Shown here: positions 9,503-18,033 of the stretch, piece after piece
Layout of the letters: the number at the start of each line of letters is the position of its first letter
Position numbering within the stretch: position 1 is the first letter of the stretch
The notes under the pieces: generated by a model
Database searches by the model: none
Told to the model about the DNA's origin: nothing
The model's input: the letters and a program-made list of their open reading frames with translations, nothing else
Position numbers and translations under genes: made by a program
NCBI RefSeq assembly: GCF_003437535.1
Contig: NZ_QSQT01000017.1
Span: 1-64,000 of the forward strand
Length of the DNA: 64,000 bases
Direction of reading: 5' to 3'
From: Phocaeicola plebeius
GTDB lineage: Bacteria; Bacteroidota; Bacteroidia; Bacteroidales; Bacteroidaceae

Positions 9503-9967
9503 ATGGAAACACTGATTATCATTGCACTCATCGTAGGCGGATTGATACTTTTTGCCATAGAGGTCTTCCTGATTCCCGGCATCAGCATAGCGGGAATCGG
9601 GTCGGCGGTATGCGTTCTGTATGCCATCTATTCCGCTTTTACATCGCTCGGTTCGGAGGCTGGATTCATTACCTTAGGAGTTTCCCTGTTGGGCATCATC
9701 GGCGTGACGTGGTGGTTCATGCGCTCTAAGACCGTAGACCGCCTGTCGCTGAAGAAAACGCTCGACTACCGCCCCTCACCTTTTGAAGGAATGGACCTGA
9801 AACCAGGTGACAAAGGCATAAGTGTTACCCGCCTGACCCTGATAGGTAATGCCGACTTCAACGGACACATCATCGAGGTACAATCGGCCGACGGATTCAT
9901 CGATGAAAAAACGCCGGTAGAAATTGTCCGTATCAACGAAACTACTGTTTACGTGAAGCAGGCCTAA
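9503..9967 (+). CDS. NfeD-like membrane protein
   Basis: At 154 residues this is a short-type NfeD protein. It has an N-terminal hydrophobic region with several membrane segments (TLIIIALIVGGLILFAIEVF and later VSLLGIIGVTWWF). A C-terminal OB-fold-like beta domain has G.A..(D/N)FNGH..EV. NfeD proteins pair with flotillin-like proteins in membrane microdomains, and the adjacent downstream gene is a flotillin-like floA. The two form an operon with about 40 bp between them. Confidence 0.85.
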   Translation: METLIIIALIVGGLILFAIEVFLIPGISIAGIGSAVCVLYAIYSAFTSLGSEAGFITLGVSLLGIIGVTWWFMRSKTVDRLSLKKTLDYRPSPFEGMDLKPGDKGISVTRLTLIGNADFNGHIIEVQSADGFIDEKTPVEIVRINETTVYVKQA

Positions 9968-10009
9968 TCCCCTTCTCCCTTTTTGTATTCACTTTTAAAT
10001 CTAAGTTAT

Positions 10010-11011
10010 ATGATTAATCCCGCTTATCTTCCGTTTATACTGGCCGGAGGTGTCATCATCTTTCTGGTCATATTCTTTCACTACGTGCCTTTCTTTCTCT
10101 GGCTTTCGGCCAAGGTGTCGGGTGTAAAGATTTCGCTCATCCAATTGTTCCTGATGCGTATCCGTAACGTGCCGCCTTACGTCATCGTGCCTGCCATGAT
10201 TGAAGCCCACAAGGCCGGACTGAGCACCATTACGCGCGACGAGTTGGAAGCTCACTATATGGCCGGCGGACACGTGGAAAAGGTGGTACATGCGCTGGTA
10301 TCGGCATCAAAAGCCAACATCGACCTGTCTTTCCAGATGGCCACCGGAATCGACCTGGCCGGACGCGACGTGTTCGAAGCTGTACAGATGTCGGTTAACC
10401 CGAAAGTAATTGACACCCCTCCTGTGACCGCTGTAGCCAAAGACGGTATCCAGTTGATAGCCAAGGCTCGTGTAACCGTACGCGCCAACATCCGCCAATT
10501 AGTGGGTGGTGCCGGTGAAGACACCGTACTGGCCCGTGTAGGCGAAGGTATTGTCTCCTCCATCGGTTCCTCCGAAAACCACAAATCGGTACTCGAAAAC
10601 CCCGACTCCATCTCCAAACTTGTGTTGCGTAAGGGACTGGATGCCGGTACTGCCTTCGAAATTCTTTCCATTGATATTGCCGACATCGATATAGGCCGTA
10701 ACATCGGAGCTTCCTTGCAGATAGACCAGGCCAACGCCGACAAAAACATCGCTCAGGCAAAGGCTGAGGAACGTCGTGCTATGGCTGTTGCCCTGGAACA
10801 GGAAATGAAAGCCAAAGCTGAAGAAGCTCGTGCTAACGTGATTCAGGCAGAAGCAGAAGTGCCTAAAGCCATGGCAGAAGCCTTCCGCACCGGCAACCTC
10901 GGTATCATGGACTATTACCGGATGAAGAATATTCAGGCCGACACCGACATGCGGAGCAGCATTGCCCGCCCTGATTCACACCCGGCCGGACATGAACCTA
11001 TCGGCAAATAA
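10010..11011 (+). CDS. floA: Flotillin-like protein FloA
   Basis: An N-terminal membrane hairpin region ([20 protein letters not shown]) is followed by an SPFH-like domain. A C-terminal Ala/Glu/Lys-rich helix contains repeated EA units ([20 protein letters not shown]). This is the FloA/YqfA family, which organises membrane microdomains with NfeD. I chose the ATG at 10010, which gives the usual MINPxxLP-type start. An in-frame TTG at 9983 would add nine residues with no family support. Confidence 0.92.
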   Translation: MINPAYLPFILAGGVIIFLVIFFHYVPFFLWLSAKVSGVKISLIQLFLMRIRNVPPYVIVPAMIEAHKAGLSTITRDELEAHYMAGGHVEKVVHALVSASKANIDLSFQMATGIDLAGRDVFEAVQMSVNPKVIDTPPVTAVAKDGIQLIAKARVTVRANIRQLVGGAGEDTVLARVGEGIVSSIGSSENHKSVLENPDSISKLVLRKGLDAGTAFEILSIDIADIDIGRNIGASLQIDQANADKNIAQAKAEERRAMAVALEQEMKAKAEEARANVIQAEAEVPKAMAEAFRTGNLGIMDYYRMKNIQADTDMRSSIARPDSHPAGHEPIGK

Positions 11012-11052
11012 AAAGACAGAAACAAAACACTTAACTTGCTAACTAAAAACAA

Positions 11053-11937
11053 ATGCGTATGAAAAAGTATTTTCCTCCTTCAGAACTGATCATCAATGAA
11101 GATGGTTCGGTGTTCCACCTCCACGTGAAACCAGAACACCTGGCAGATAAAGTCATCCTGGTAGGCGACCCCGGACGTGTAGCTCTCGTAGCCTCTCATT
11201 TCGACACCAAAGAATGCGAAGTAGAAAGCCGTGAGTTCCGTACCGTGACCGGTACCTATCAGGGCAAACGCATCACGGTAACCTCTACCGGTATCGGATG
11301 CGACAACGTAGACATCGTAATGAATGAACTCGACGCACTGGCCAACATCAATTTCCAGACCCGTGAAGAAAACGAAACCTTCCGTCAGTTGGAAATTGTG
11401 CGTATCGGTACCTGCGGCGGTTTGCAACCTTATACGCCTGTAGGCACCTACATCTGTTCCGCTATCTCCGTGGGATTTGACGGGCTTCTGAACTTCTACG
11501 AAGGACGTAACGCGGTGTGCGACCTGCCCATGGAACGTGCCCTGCTCAACCACTTAGGTTGGACGGGCAATCTCTGTGCACCGGCTCCCTATGTGATTCA
11601 TGCTAACGAAGAACTGGTAGACCGTATCGCCGGTACAGACATGGTACGTGGTGTGACAGTAGCCTGTGGCGGTTTCTTCGGTCCGCAAGGACGCCAGCTC
11701 CGTATTCCACTGGCCGACCCGCACCAGAACGAGAAAATCGAGAGCTTCGAATATCAGGGTCGCCGCATCACCAACTTCGAGATGGAAAGTTCCGCACTGG
11801 CCGGACTGGCACGTCTGCAAGGCCATAAAGCTACCACCGTGTGCATGGTCATTGCGAACCGAGTAGCCAAGGAAGCCAACACCGGATACAAGAACAAGAT
11901 TGACGATCTGATTAAAGTCGTACTTGAAAGAATATAA
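11053..11937 (+). CDS. Nucleoside phosphorylase, uridine-phosphorylase type
   Basis: A nucleoside phosphorylase of 294 residues in the PNP/UDP superfamily. It shows the phosphate-binding GDPGRVALVA, STGIGCDNVDIVMNELDAL, RIGTCGGLQP and the ribose-binding FEMESSALAGLARL. It should split a nucleoside, probably uridine, with phosphate to give base and ribose 1-phosphate for salvage. Substrate assignment within the superfamily is by resemblance only. The gene follows floA by 41 bp and ends in a clear terminator, so it may close the same transcript. Confidence 0.85.
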   Translation: MRMKKYFPPSELIINEDGSVFHLHVKPEHLADKVILVGDPGRVALVASHFDTKECEVESREFRTVTGTYQGKRITVTSTGIGCDNVDIVMNELDALANINFQTREENETFRQLEIVRIGTCGGLQPYTPVGTYICSAISVGFDGLLNFYEGRNAVCDLPMERALLNHLGWTGNLCAPAPYVIHANEELVDRIAGTDMVRGVTVACGGFFGPQGRQLRIPLADPHQNEKIESFEYQGRRITNFEMESSALAGLARLQGHKATTVCMVIANRVAKEANTGYKNKIDDLIKVVLERI

Positions 11938-11954
11938 CAAACTTATTATGAATC

Positions 11955-11986
11955 AACAGGTTCTCTTCTTCGGGAGAGAACCTGTT
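11955..11986 (+). terminator. Rho-independent terminator after the phosphorylase gene
   Basis: A perfect 12-bp stem AACAGGTTCTCT/AGAGAACCTGTT has an 8-base loop and is followed by TTTAT. It separates the phosphorylase from the GAF-domain gene. Confidence 0.8.
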
Positions 11987-12009
11987 TTTATGTCTGAAAA
12001 CTCACTCAT

Positions 12010-12501
12010 ATGGAAGCAAGTTTTAAATCCACCCTTACCGACAAGCGTCAGCGATACGCTCAGTTCCTCGAACAGTTCGCCCCTCTGATTGAAGGCGAGA
12101 AAAACGAAATCAGCGTACTGGCCAACACCAGTGCCGCCCTGAAAGAAGCCTTCGGATTCTTTTGGGTAGGCTTCTACCTCGTACACGAAGGCGAACTCCA
12201 CCTTGGCCCGTTTCAGGGCAGCGTGGCCTGCTACCGCATCAAGAAAGGACGCGGCGTATGCGGCACCGCCTGGGCTGAAGCCCGTACCCAACTCGTGCCC
12301 GACGTAGATAAGTTCCCCGGCCACATTGCCTGCAGTTCCCTCTCCCGTTCCGAAATCGTCGTGCCGATGATAGTCGCAGGAGAAGTGCGGGGCGTGCTCG
12401 ACATCGACAGCGACCAGCTGGCTACATTCGATGAAACGGACCGTGAATACCTCGAAAAAGTAGTCGACCTGCTGGTGAAAACCCTCTACCAGCCCGCATA
12501 A
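12010..12501 (+). CDS. Free methionine-(R)-sulfoxide reductase (GAF domain)
   Basis: A single GAF domain of 163 residues carries the three cysteines of the fRMsr (YebR/MsrC) family in VACYRI, RGVCGTAW and HIACSSLSRSEIVVPM. The enzyme reduces free methionine-R-sulfoxide, an oxidative-repair activity in the cytoplasm. WVGFYLV and the C-terminal LDIDSDQLATFDE are typical of the family. The gene stands alone between a terminator and the mnmE promoter. Confidence 0.9.
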   Translation: MEASFKSTLTDKRQRYAQFLEQFAPLIEGEKNEISVLANTSAALKEAFGFFWVGFYLVHEGELHLGPFQGSVACYRIKKGRGVCGTAWAEARTQLVPDVDKFPGHIACSSLSRSEIVVPMIVAGEVRGVLDIDSDQLATFDETDREYLEKVVDLLVKTLYQPA

Positions 12502-12539
12502 ATCTGTCGGCTACGCTTCCGGATGTAACTCGAAAACCG

Positions 12540-12547
12540 TATCTTTG
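12540..12547 (+). promoter_or_regulatory. -7 promoter box TATCTTTG of mnmE
   Basis: A perfect TAnnTTTG match lies 26 bp before the mnmE GTG start. The transcript leader would be about 20 bases. Confidence 0.55.
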
Positions 12548-12573
12548 CAAGGATTTTAAAAAGACATACACAC

Positions 12574-14004
12574 GTGAACATATTACAAACTGAAGATACC
12601 ATCTGTGCCATTGCCACCGCTCAGGGTGGAGCCATCGGCACCATCCGCGTGTCGGGGCCGGAAGCCATCACCCTCACCGACCGCGTCTTTAAGCCCGTTT
12701 CCGGCAAACCATTAGCCGGACGCGCACCTTATACTCTCACCTTCGGCTATATCCTCACGCCCGAAGGAGAAATCATCGACGAAGTGCTGGTCAGCCTTTT
12801 CCGTGCCCCCCACTCTTACACTGGTCAGGATTCCACGGAAATTTCCTGCCACGGATCGAGCTATATCCTCCAGCAAGTGATGCAGCTCCTTATCCGCCAA
12901 GGATGCCGTGCCGCAGGACCGGGTGAATATACCCAGCGTGCCTTCTTGAATGGCAAGATGGACCTGAGCCAGGCCGAAGCCGTGGCCGACCTCATTGCAT
13001 CCACTTCCGCCGCTACCCACCGCATGGCCATGAACCAGATGCGTGGCGGATTCAGCCGTGAACTGGCTGTCCTGCGTGACAAGCTGCTCCACCTCACCTC
13101 CCTCATGGAACTAGAACTCGACTTCAGCGACCACGAGGAACTGGAGTTTGCCGACCGTTCGGAACTGGAAGACATCGCCCGTCAGATTGAGCAGGTTATC
13201 CATCACTTGGTAGATACGTTCAGCGTGGGCAATGCCCTGAAAAACGGAGTGCCCGTGGCTATCGTCGGCGAAACAAATGCCGGTAAGTCCACCCTGCTGA
13301 ATGCCCTCCTGAACGAAGAACGTGCCATCGTGAGTGACATCCACGGTACCACTCGCGATGTAATTGAAGATACCATGAACTTGGGAGGTATCACCTTCCG
13401 CTTCATCGATACCGCCGGTATCCGCGAAACAACCGACACCATCGAAAGCTTAGGCATCGAACGAAGCTTCCAGAAGCTGGATCAGGCCGACATCGTGCTT
13501 TGGGTTATTGATGCCACTTGTGCCGAAGAGCAATACCGTCAGTTGGCCGACAAGATTCTTCCTCGCTGCAAAGGTAAGCACCTGGTGATTGTGCTCAACA
13601 AAGCGGACTTGCTTTCATCGGCTGATTCTTCAGCAGATAAACAACTCGCTCGCCTGAAAGCGGCTCTCCCCGACTTGCCGGAGGATGCTTGTGTGCTTTC
13701 CCTTTCGGCTAAGCAGAAAGAGGGACTTTCTCAGCTTCAGAAGCAGTTGGTGGACTTTGCCGCCCTGCCTGACCTGTCGCAGAACGATGTAGTGGTGAGC
13801 AACATCCGCCACTATGAAGCACTGAGCCGTGCGCTGGAAGCTATCCACCGCGTACAAGACGGGCTGACCATGCAACTCTCCGGTGACCTGGTTTCACAAG
13901 ACCTTCGCGAATGTCTTTATCACTTGGGGGAAATCGTGGGCGGCACAATTGAGACGGATGAGGTGCTGGGGAATATTTTTAAGCACTTTTGTGTGGGTAA
14001 GTAA
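12574..14004 (+). CDS. mnmE: tRNA modification GTPase MnmE
   Basis: MnmE works with MnmG to add the carboxymethylaminomethyl group to U34 of certain tRNAs. The N-terminal tetrahydrofolate-binding domain starts with DTICAIATAQGGAIGTIRVS. The inserted G domain has GETNAGKST near residue 230, then DTAGIRE and NKAD. The protein ends in the catalytic CVGK motif (CxGK). Length (476) is normal. Translation starts at GTG, giving MNILQTEDTICAI, which matches the family N-terminus. A strong terminator follows. Confidence 0.97.
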   Translation: MNILQTEDTICAIATAQGGAIGTIRVSGPEAITLTDRVFKPVSGKPLAGRAPYTLTFGYILTPEGEIIDEVLVSLFRAPHSYTGQDSTEISCHGSSYILQQVMQLLIRQGCRAAGPGEYTQRAFLNGKMDLSQAEAVADLIASTSAATHRMAMNQMRGGFSRELAVLRDKLLHLTSLMELELDFSDHEELEFADRSELEDIARQIEQVIHHLVDTFSVGNALKNGVPVAIVGETNAGKSTLLNALLNEERAIVSDIHGTTRDVIEDTMNLGGITFRFIDTAGIRETTDTIESLGIERSFQKLDQADIVLWVIDATCAEEQYRQLADKILPRCKGKHLVIVLNKADLLSSADSSADKQLARLKAALPDLPEDACVLSLSAKQKEGLSQLQKQLVDFAALPDLSQNDVVVSNIRHYEALSRALEAIHRVQDGLTMQLSGDLVSQDLRECLYHLGEIVGGTIETDEVLGNIFKHFCVGK

Positions 14005-14032
14005 TTGTCTGTTTTCAAGCGAATATAGATAT

Positions 14033-14059
14033 AAAGGCTACTGATTTCCAGTAGCCTTT
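14033..14059 (+). terminator. Rho-independent terminator after mnmE
   Basis: The perfect 11-bp stem AAAGGCTACTG/CAGTAGCCTTT with loop ATTTC runs into T residues. It marks the end of the conserved chromosomal segment before the defence island. Confidence 0.85.
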
Positions 14060-14144
14060 TATCATTTAGAAAGAAGAGTTGATATAATCAAATCACTTTT
14101 CAAAAAACAAACTCCTGTATATTCTTTAAAATATAGTTAAATTT

Positions 14145-14234
14145 ACCTCGACACGTACGTGACGAGGTCTTGACACGTTCGTGCTGATGTCTCGTCACGT
14201 TCGTGTCGAGACCTTGACAGCTACGTGTCGAGGT
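14145..14234. repeat. Cluster of inverted/direct repeats built on CACGT(A/T)CGTG
   Basis: CTCGACACGTACGTGACGAG (14147-14166) and CTCGTCACGTTCGTGTCGAG (14191-14210) are inverted copies matching at 19 of 20 bases. A diverged unit lies between them (GACACGTTCGTG, from 14172). The outer 13-bp arms ACCTCGACACGTA and TACGTGTCGAGGT are perfect inverted repeats. The 90-bp block sits between the mnmE terminator and the hsd promoter. It could be a dispersed intergenic repeat, a protein-binding array or a folded RNA. Confidence 0.8.
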
Positions 14235-14265
14235 ATTTGGGTATAGGCGCAATCACATCTGCGTC

Positions 14266-14325
14266 TATGGCACATAAAATCTTTTATCCTATCTTCTTCA
14301 ATGTGCCATAATATTTTTACCTTTG
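14266..14325 (+). promoter_or_regulatory. Inverted repeat and promoter upstream of hsdM
   Basis: TATGGCACAT (14266-14275) and ATGTGCCATA (14301-14310) are perfect 10-bp inverted arms 25 bases apart. TACCTTTG (14318-14325) follows at once and fits the -7 consensus. The arms would flank or overlap the -33 region, so a repressor or loop operator for the hsd operon is plausible. Confidence 0.55.
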
Positions 14326-14392
14326 TATGGTTTACCTGCACATTGAGCGCAGACATGAAAAATTTTATCACCGAAAAAAATAATACAACCTT

Positions 14393-15898
14393 ATGGCAAA
14401 GAAAAATAATACAGCAGATATTGGCTTTGAAAAAGAAATATGGAAAGCAGCCGATTTACTACGAGGAAACCTCGATGCTTCAGAATATAAATCCGTAGTT
14501 CTGGGACTTATTTTCCTGAAATACATTTCTGACCGTTTCGAGGCCAAATACAATGAGCTTGTAGAAGAAGGCGACGGCTTTGAAGAAGACAAAGATGAAT
14601 ACACTTCCGAAAACATTTTCTTTGTACCGCAGGAAGCACGCTGGGCTGTAGTAGCAGAAGCCGCACATACCCCCGAAGTAGGTACAGCCATAGACAATGC
14701 CATGCGCCTGATTGAAAAAGAGAATCCACGCCTGAAAGGCATTCTGCCCAAAAACTTTGCCCGCCCCGAGTTGGATAAAAGACGACTGGGCGATGTGGTA
14801 GACCTTTTCACCAACATTCAGATGAAAGAACACGGCGATTCAAAAGATATTTTGGGCCGTACATACGAATATTGTCTTTCAAAGTTTGCCGAGGCTGAAG
14901 GCAAACTGGCCGGAGAGTTCTACACCCCTGCCTGTATTGTCCGCACGCTGGTAGAAGTGTTGCAGCCCTATAGCGGCCGCGTATACGACCCCTGCTGCGG
15001 TTCTGGCGGTATGTTCGTACAGTCTGCCAAGTTTATCAATGAACACCAAGGAAACATAAACAACATCTCTGTATTCGGACAAGACAGCAACCCTACCACA
15101 TGGAAAATGGCACAAATGAACTTAGCCATTCGCGGTATAGAAGCCGATTTAGGCAAGTTTGCAGCCGATACCTTCTTCGATGACCAGCACCCTACCCTTA
15201 AAGCCGATTACATCTTGGCCAATCCGCCTTTCAATTTGAGCGACTGGGGAGCCGATAAGTTGCAGGATGATGTACGCTGGAAATACGGTATTCCCCCTTC
15301 AGGCAATGCCAACTTTGCATGGATTCAGCACATGATTCATCACCTCTCCCCCCACGGACGCATCGGCATGGTGCTGGCCAATGGTGCCCTTTCTTCGCAA
15401 TCAGGCGGTGAAGGCACAATCCGTGAGAATATCATCAAGGCAGATTTGGTAGAATGTATTGTGGCAATGCCTTCTCAATTATTCTATACCACCGGTATCC
15501 CCGTATCCCTCTGGTTCCTCAACCGCGCCAAGAAGCAAACGGGAAAAATTCTGTTCATCGATGCCCGCCAGATGGGAACAATGGTGACCCGCAAGCTGCG
15601 TGAACTGACGGAAGAAGACATTCAGCGTATCGCTAAAACGTACAATGATTTTCAGGCAGGAGTATTGGAAGATGAAAAAGGATATTGTGCAGCAGCTACC
15701 CTTGATGAAGTAGCCAAGCAGGACTACATACTTACCCCGGGACGTTATGTGGGCATAGCCGAAGCGGAAGACGACGGCGAACCGTTCCTGGAAAAAATGG
15801 AGCGACTCACTTCAGAATTGTCTGAAATGTTTGAGAAGTCGCACCAATTGGAGGAAGAGATTAGAAAGCAGTTGGGGAGTATTGGGTTTAAGATTTAA
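14393..15898 (+). CDS. hsdM: Type I restriction-modification methyltransferase subunit
   Basis: HsdM (501 residues) methylates adenine in the bipartite target as part of an M2S or R2M2S complex. An N-terminal helical domain (FEKEIWKAADLLRGNLDASE) is followed by the SAM motif YDPCCGSGGMFVQS near residue 200 and the catalytic NPPFNLSDWG. The C-terminal helices probably contact HsdS. It heads an operon with a membrane protein gene, hsdS, a RloA/RloB pair and hsdR, all in the same direction. Confidence 0.96.
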   Translation: MAKKNNTADIGFEKEIWKAADLLRGNLDASEYKSVVLGLIFLKYISDRFEAKYNELVEEGDGFEEDKDEYTSENIFFVPQEARWAVVAEAAHTPEVGTAIDNAMRLIEKENPRLKGILPKNFARPELDKRRLGDVVDLFTNIQMKEHGDSKDILGRTYEYCLSKFAEAEGKLAGEFYTPACIVRTLVEVLQPYSGRVYDPCCGSGGMFVQSAKFINEHQGNINNISVFGQDSNPTTWKMAQMNLAIRGIEADLGKFAADTFFDDQHPTLKADYILANPPFNLSDWGADKLQDDVRWKYGIPPSGNANFAWIQHMIHHLSPHGRIGMVLANGALSSQSGGEGTIRENIIKADLVECIVAMPSQLFYTTGIPVSLWFLNRAKKQTGKILFIDARQMGTMVTRKLRELTEEDIQRIAKTYNDFQAGVLEDEKGYCAAATLDEVAKQDYILTPGRYVGIAEAEDDGEPFLEKMERLTSELSEMFEKSHQLEEEIRKQLGSIGFKI

Positions 15899-15908
15899 TA
15901 GCTAGCCT

Positions 15909-16640
15909 ATGAACTTGGATTTATGTACGATTGATTGGACTGCTATCGGTTCAATAGCTACTGTTATAGCCATGATTATAGCCTACCGAACTATTTATAT
16001 ATCGGTGAAGCAAAATAAAGACAACCAAAAGTTTCAAACCTTGTTGGTTCAACGTGAAATTGAGCAAAAAAGATTAGACGAACTGGTTGACAACATTATG
16101 ATAATCAATGACTCTATACAGCCCATTGTTGTTGCTGATTATTCAGTGAAATTAACAAAAGGGATTTTCACAGAAGACGACAGACATTTTATAGATGAAA
16201 TGGCAGCAAATGATATATCCAACAATAATAGGCTTAGTGTTCAATTAATCAAGTATGATAGAAATGAATCTGCGAAAAAAGTATTGATGATATTAAGTAA
16301 TATGCGTCAGAAATATGGTGAATGGGTTAGAGATTTATCTATTCTCAATTTGTACAAAACAAATTACATAATTTTCCCGGATGAATTAAGAAGAATAATT
16401 CTAACTATGGCTAATATGTCAAAAGAAATTGCACCTAAGTATGAAAAAGATATTCATTTTATAATTAATGAGAAAAACAATGACTTGAACAAGGCAATAA
16501 ACTTAATGAATATTTTCTGCTATACTATTTCTTCTTATTTAAATGAACAGAAAAAAATATTTGAAGATGAGTTATGTGCGTTTGTCAAGGAAGAACAAAA
16601 AAGAATAGATAGTATGATTTTTCATGATTTAATAAGATGA
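15909..16640 (+). CDS. Membrane-anchored coiled-coil protein in the hsd operon, function unknown
   Basis: One transmembrane segment lies near residues 10-30 (IGSIATVIAMIIAYRTIYIS). A long charged helical region rich in Lys, Glu and Asn follows, as in putative phage-abortive-infection-type membrane proteins. It is placed between hsdM and hsdS with gaps of only 10 and 4 bp, so it is co-transcribed with the methylase. Its AT content is higher than that of hsdM. No enzymatic motif is seen. A defence accessory role is an inference from position alone. Confidence 0.7.
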   Translation: MNLDLCTIDWTAIGSIATVIAMIIAYRTIYISVKQNKDNQKFQTLLVQREIEQKRLDELVDNIMIINDSIQPIVVADYSVKLTKGIFTEDDRHFIDEMAANDISNNNRLSVQLIKYDRNESAKKVLMILSNMRQKYGEWVRDLSILNLYKTNYIIFPDELRRIILTMANMSKEIAPKYEKDIHFIINEKNNDLNKAINLMNIFCYTISSYLNEQKKIFEDELCAFVKEEQKRIDSMIFHDLIR

Positions 16641-16644
16641 ATAA

Positions 16645-17808
16645 ATGGAAGAATGGAAAGAATATAGATTGGGTGATATTGCAACTATAAAAGGAGGCAA
16701 ACGACTGCCTAAAGGAGTAAACCTAATTAAGGCTCCTAACAATCACCCATATATAAGAGTTCAGGACTTGGGGCATGAAAAAACTTTAGAGTTAAACTCA
16801 TCTTATGCATATGTTGACGATGAAACTCAAAAGTTTATCTCAAAATATATAGTAAATACAGGAGATATTATCATGTCAATTGTAGGAACAATAGGTTTAA
16901 TTGGCATAGTAGGAAATACATTAAACAACGCAAATCTTACAGAAAACTGTGTTAAAGTAGTTAATGTATCCAATATTGAGAAAGAATATCTTTACTATTT
17001 CTTGATTTCAACATATGGACAATCAGAGATGAGCAAAGGCATTGTTGGTGCAGTTCAGTTAAAATTACCCATAAAAAATATACAAAATATTAGTATTAAG
17101 GCTCCTAATTTAATAATACAAAAGAAAATCTCAAATATCCTACAATCTCTCGATGAAAAAATTGAACTAAACTGCCGCATAAATGAAAATTTAGAGCAAC
17201 AGGCACAAGCATTATTCAAGTCTTGGTTTGTAGATGGGACAAATATTGAACTTAATTATCATGAACTGGGAAATATAACATCTATAACAGCAGGAGGAGA
17301 TAAACCATCTATTTACTCGAAAGAATTAACAGAAAAATACTATACACCAATATATTCTAATGGAATCGAAAACGAAGGTTTATATGGCTACACAGATTTT
17401 GCTAAAATAAATAGTTCAAGTATAACTATATCTGCAAGAGGTACAATTGGGTATATATGTTTACGAACAAAACCTTATGTTCCTATAGTTCGATTAATTT
17501 CAGTCATTCCGAAAAAAGAAGAACTATCGGCTGAATATTTATACCTATGGGCATTAAGACAAAACTTCAGTGCTACTGGAACAACTCAACAGCAACTGAC
17601 TGTTCCTAATTTAAAAAAAATATCAATTGGAATTCCGGCAAAAGAAATACTAAAAAAATTCAATAACATAGTGATTCCTATTTTTCAGTCAATAGAAAAG
17701 AATAAAGATGAGAATAAGAACCTTGCTCAGCTTCGTGACACCCTTCTCCCCAAACTTATGTCAGGTGAACTAAAGCTCAGTGAAATAAAAACGAAATTAT
17801 ATGAATGA
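16645..17808 (+). CDS. hsdS: Type I restriction-modification specificity subunit
   Basis: HsdS (387 residues) has two target-recognition domains, each followed by a conserved helix. The first half runs from EEWKEYRLGDIATIKGGKRL to LNCRINENLEQQAQALFKSW. The second starts near LNYHELGNITSITAGGDKPS and ends with LAQLRDTLLPKLMSGELK. It determines the bipartite recognition sequence of the HsdM/HsdR complex. No second hsdS copy or inverted partial copy is in the window, so there is no sign of a shuffling system. Confidence 0.93.
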   Translation: MEEWKEYRLGDIATIKGGKRLPKGVNLIKAPNNHPYIRVQDLGHEKTLELNSSYAYVDDETQKFISKYIVNTGDIIMSIVGTIGLIGIVGNTLNNANLTENCVKVVNVSNIEKEYLYYFLISTYGQSEMSKGIVGAVQLKLPIKNIQNISIKAPNLIIQKKISNILQSLDEKIELNCRINENLEQQAQALFKSWFVDGTNIELNYHELGNITSITAGGDKPSIYSKELTEKYYTPIYSNGIENEGLYGYTDFAKINSSSITISARGTIGYICLRTKPYVPIVRLISVIPKKEELSAEYLYLWALRQNFSATGTTQQQLTVPNLKKISIGIPAKEILKKFNNIVIPIFQSIEKNKDENKNLAQLRDTLLPKLMSGELKLSEIKTKLYE

Positions 17809-18033
17809 ACAAATACATTACTACATTTCTTTTGTGGAATGTTTTGAAAAACTATTAATAAAGGATTTTAATTCATAGTAAATATAAAATATTCTTCGAC
17901 TTTTCACATTCAATCGAGCAGTATAACCACGTCATATATTACAAGTTTTTTGAAATAATTTGACAAGGACGCTATTTTAAACGAATTAAATTTCTATATT
18001 TGCATATAAAAATTGATATAATTCGTCAGATCC
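17809..18033. other. Intergenic region between hsdS and the RloA-type gene, with a promoter box
   Basis: This is 225 bp of AT-rich DNA without a gene. TATATTTG at 17995-18002 fits the TAnnTTTG consensus, 31 bp before the next start. The RloA-RloB-hsdR part can therefore be transcribed independently of hsdM-hsdS. Confidence 0.45.

Noticed and set aside
14301..14498. Short plus-strand frame upstream of hsdM
   Set aside because: It overlaps the inverted repeat, the promoter and the hsdM start in another frame, with no recognisable protein features.
16645..17808. Phase-variable hsdS shuffling system
   Set aside because: Only one hsdS is present, with no inverted partial copies and no nearby invertase.
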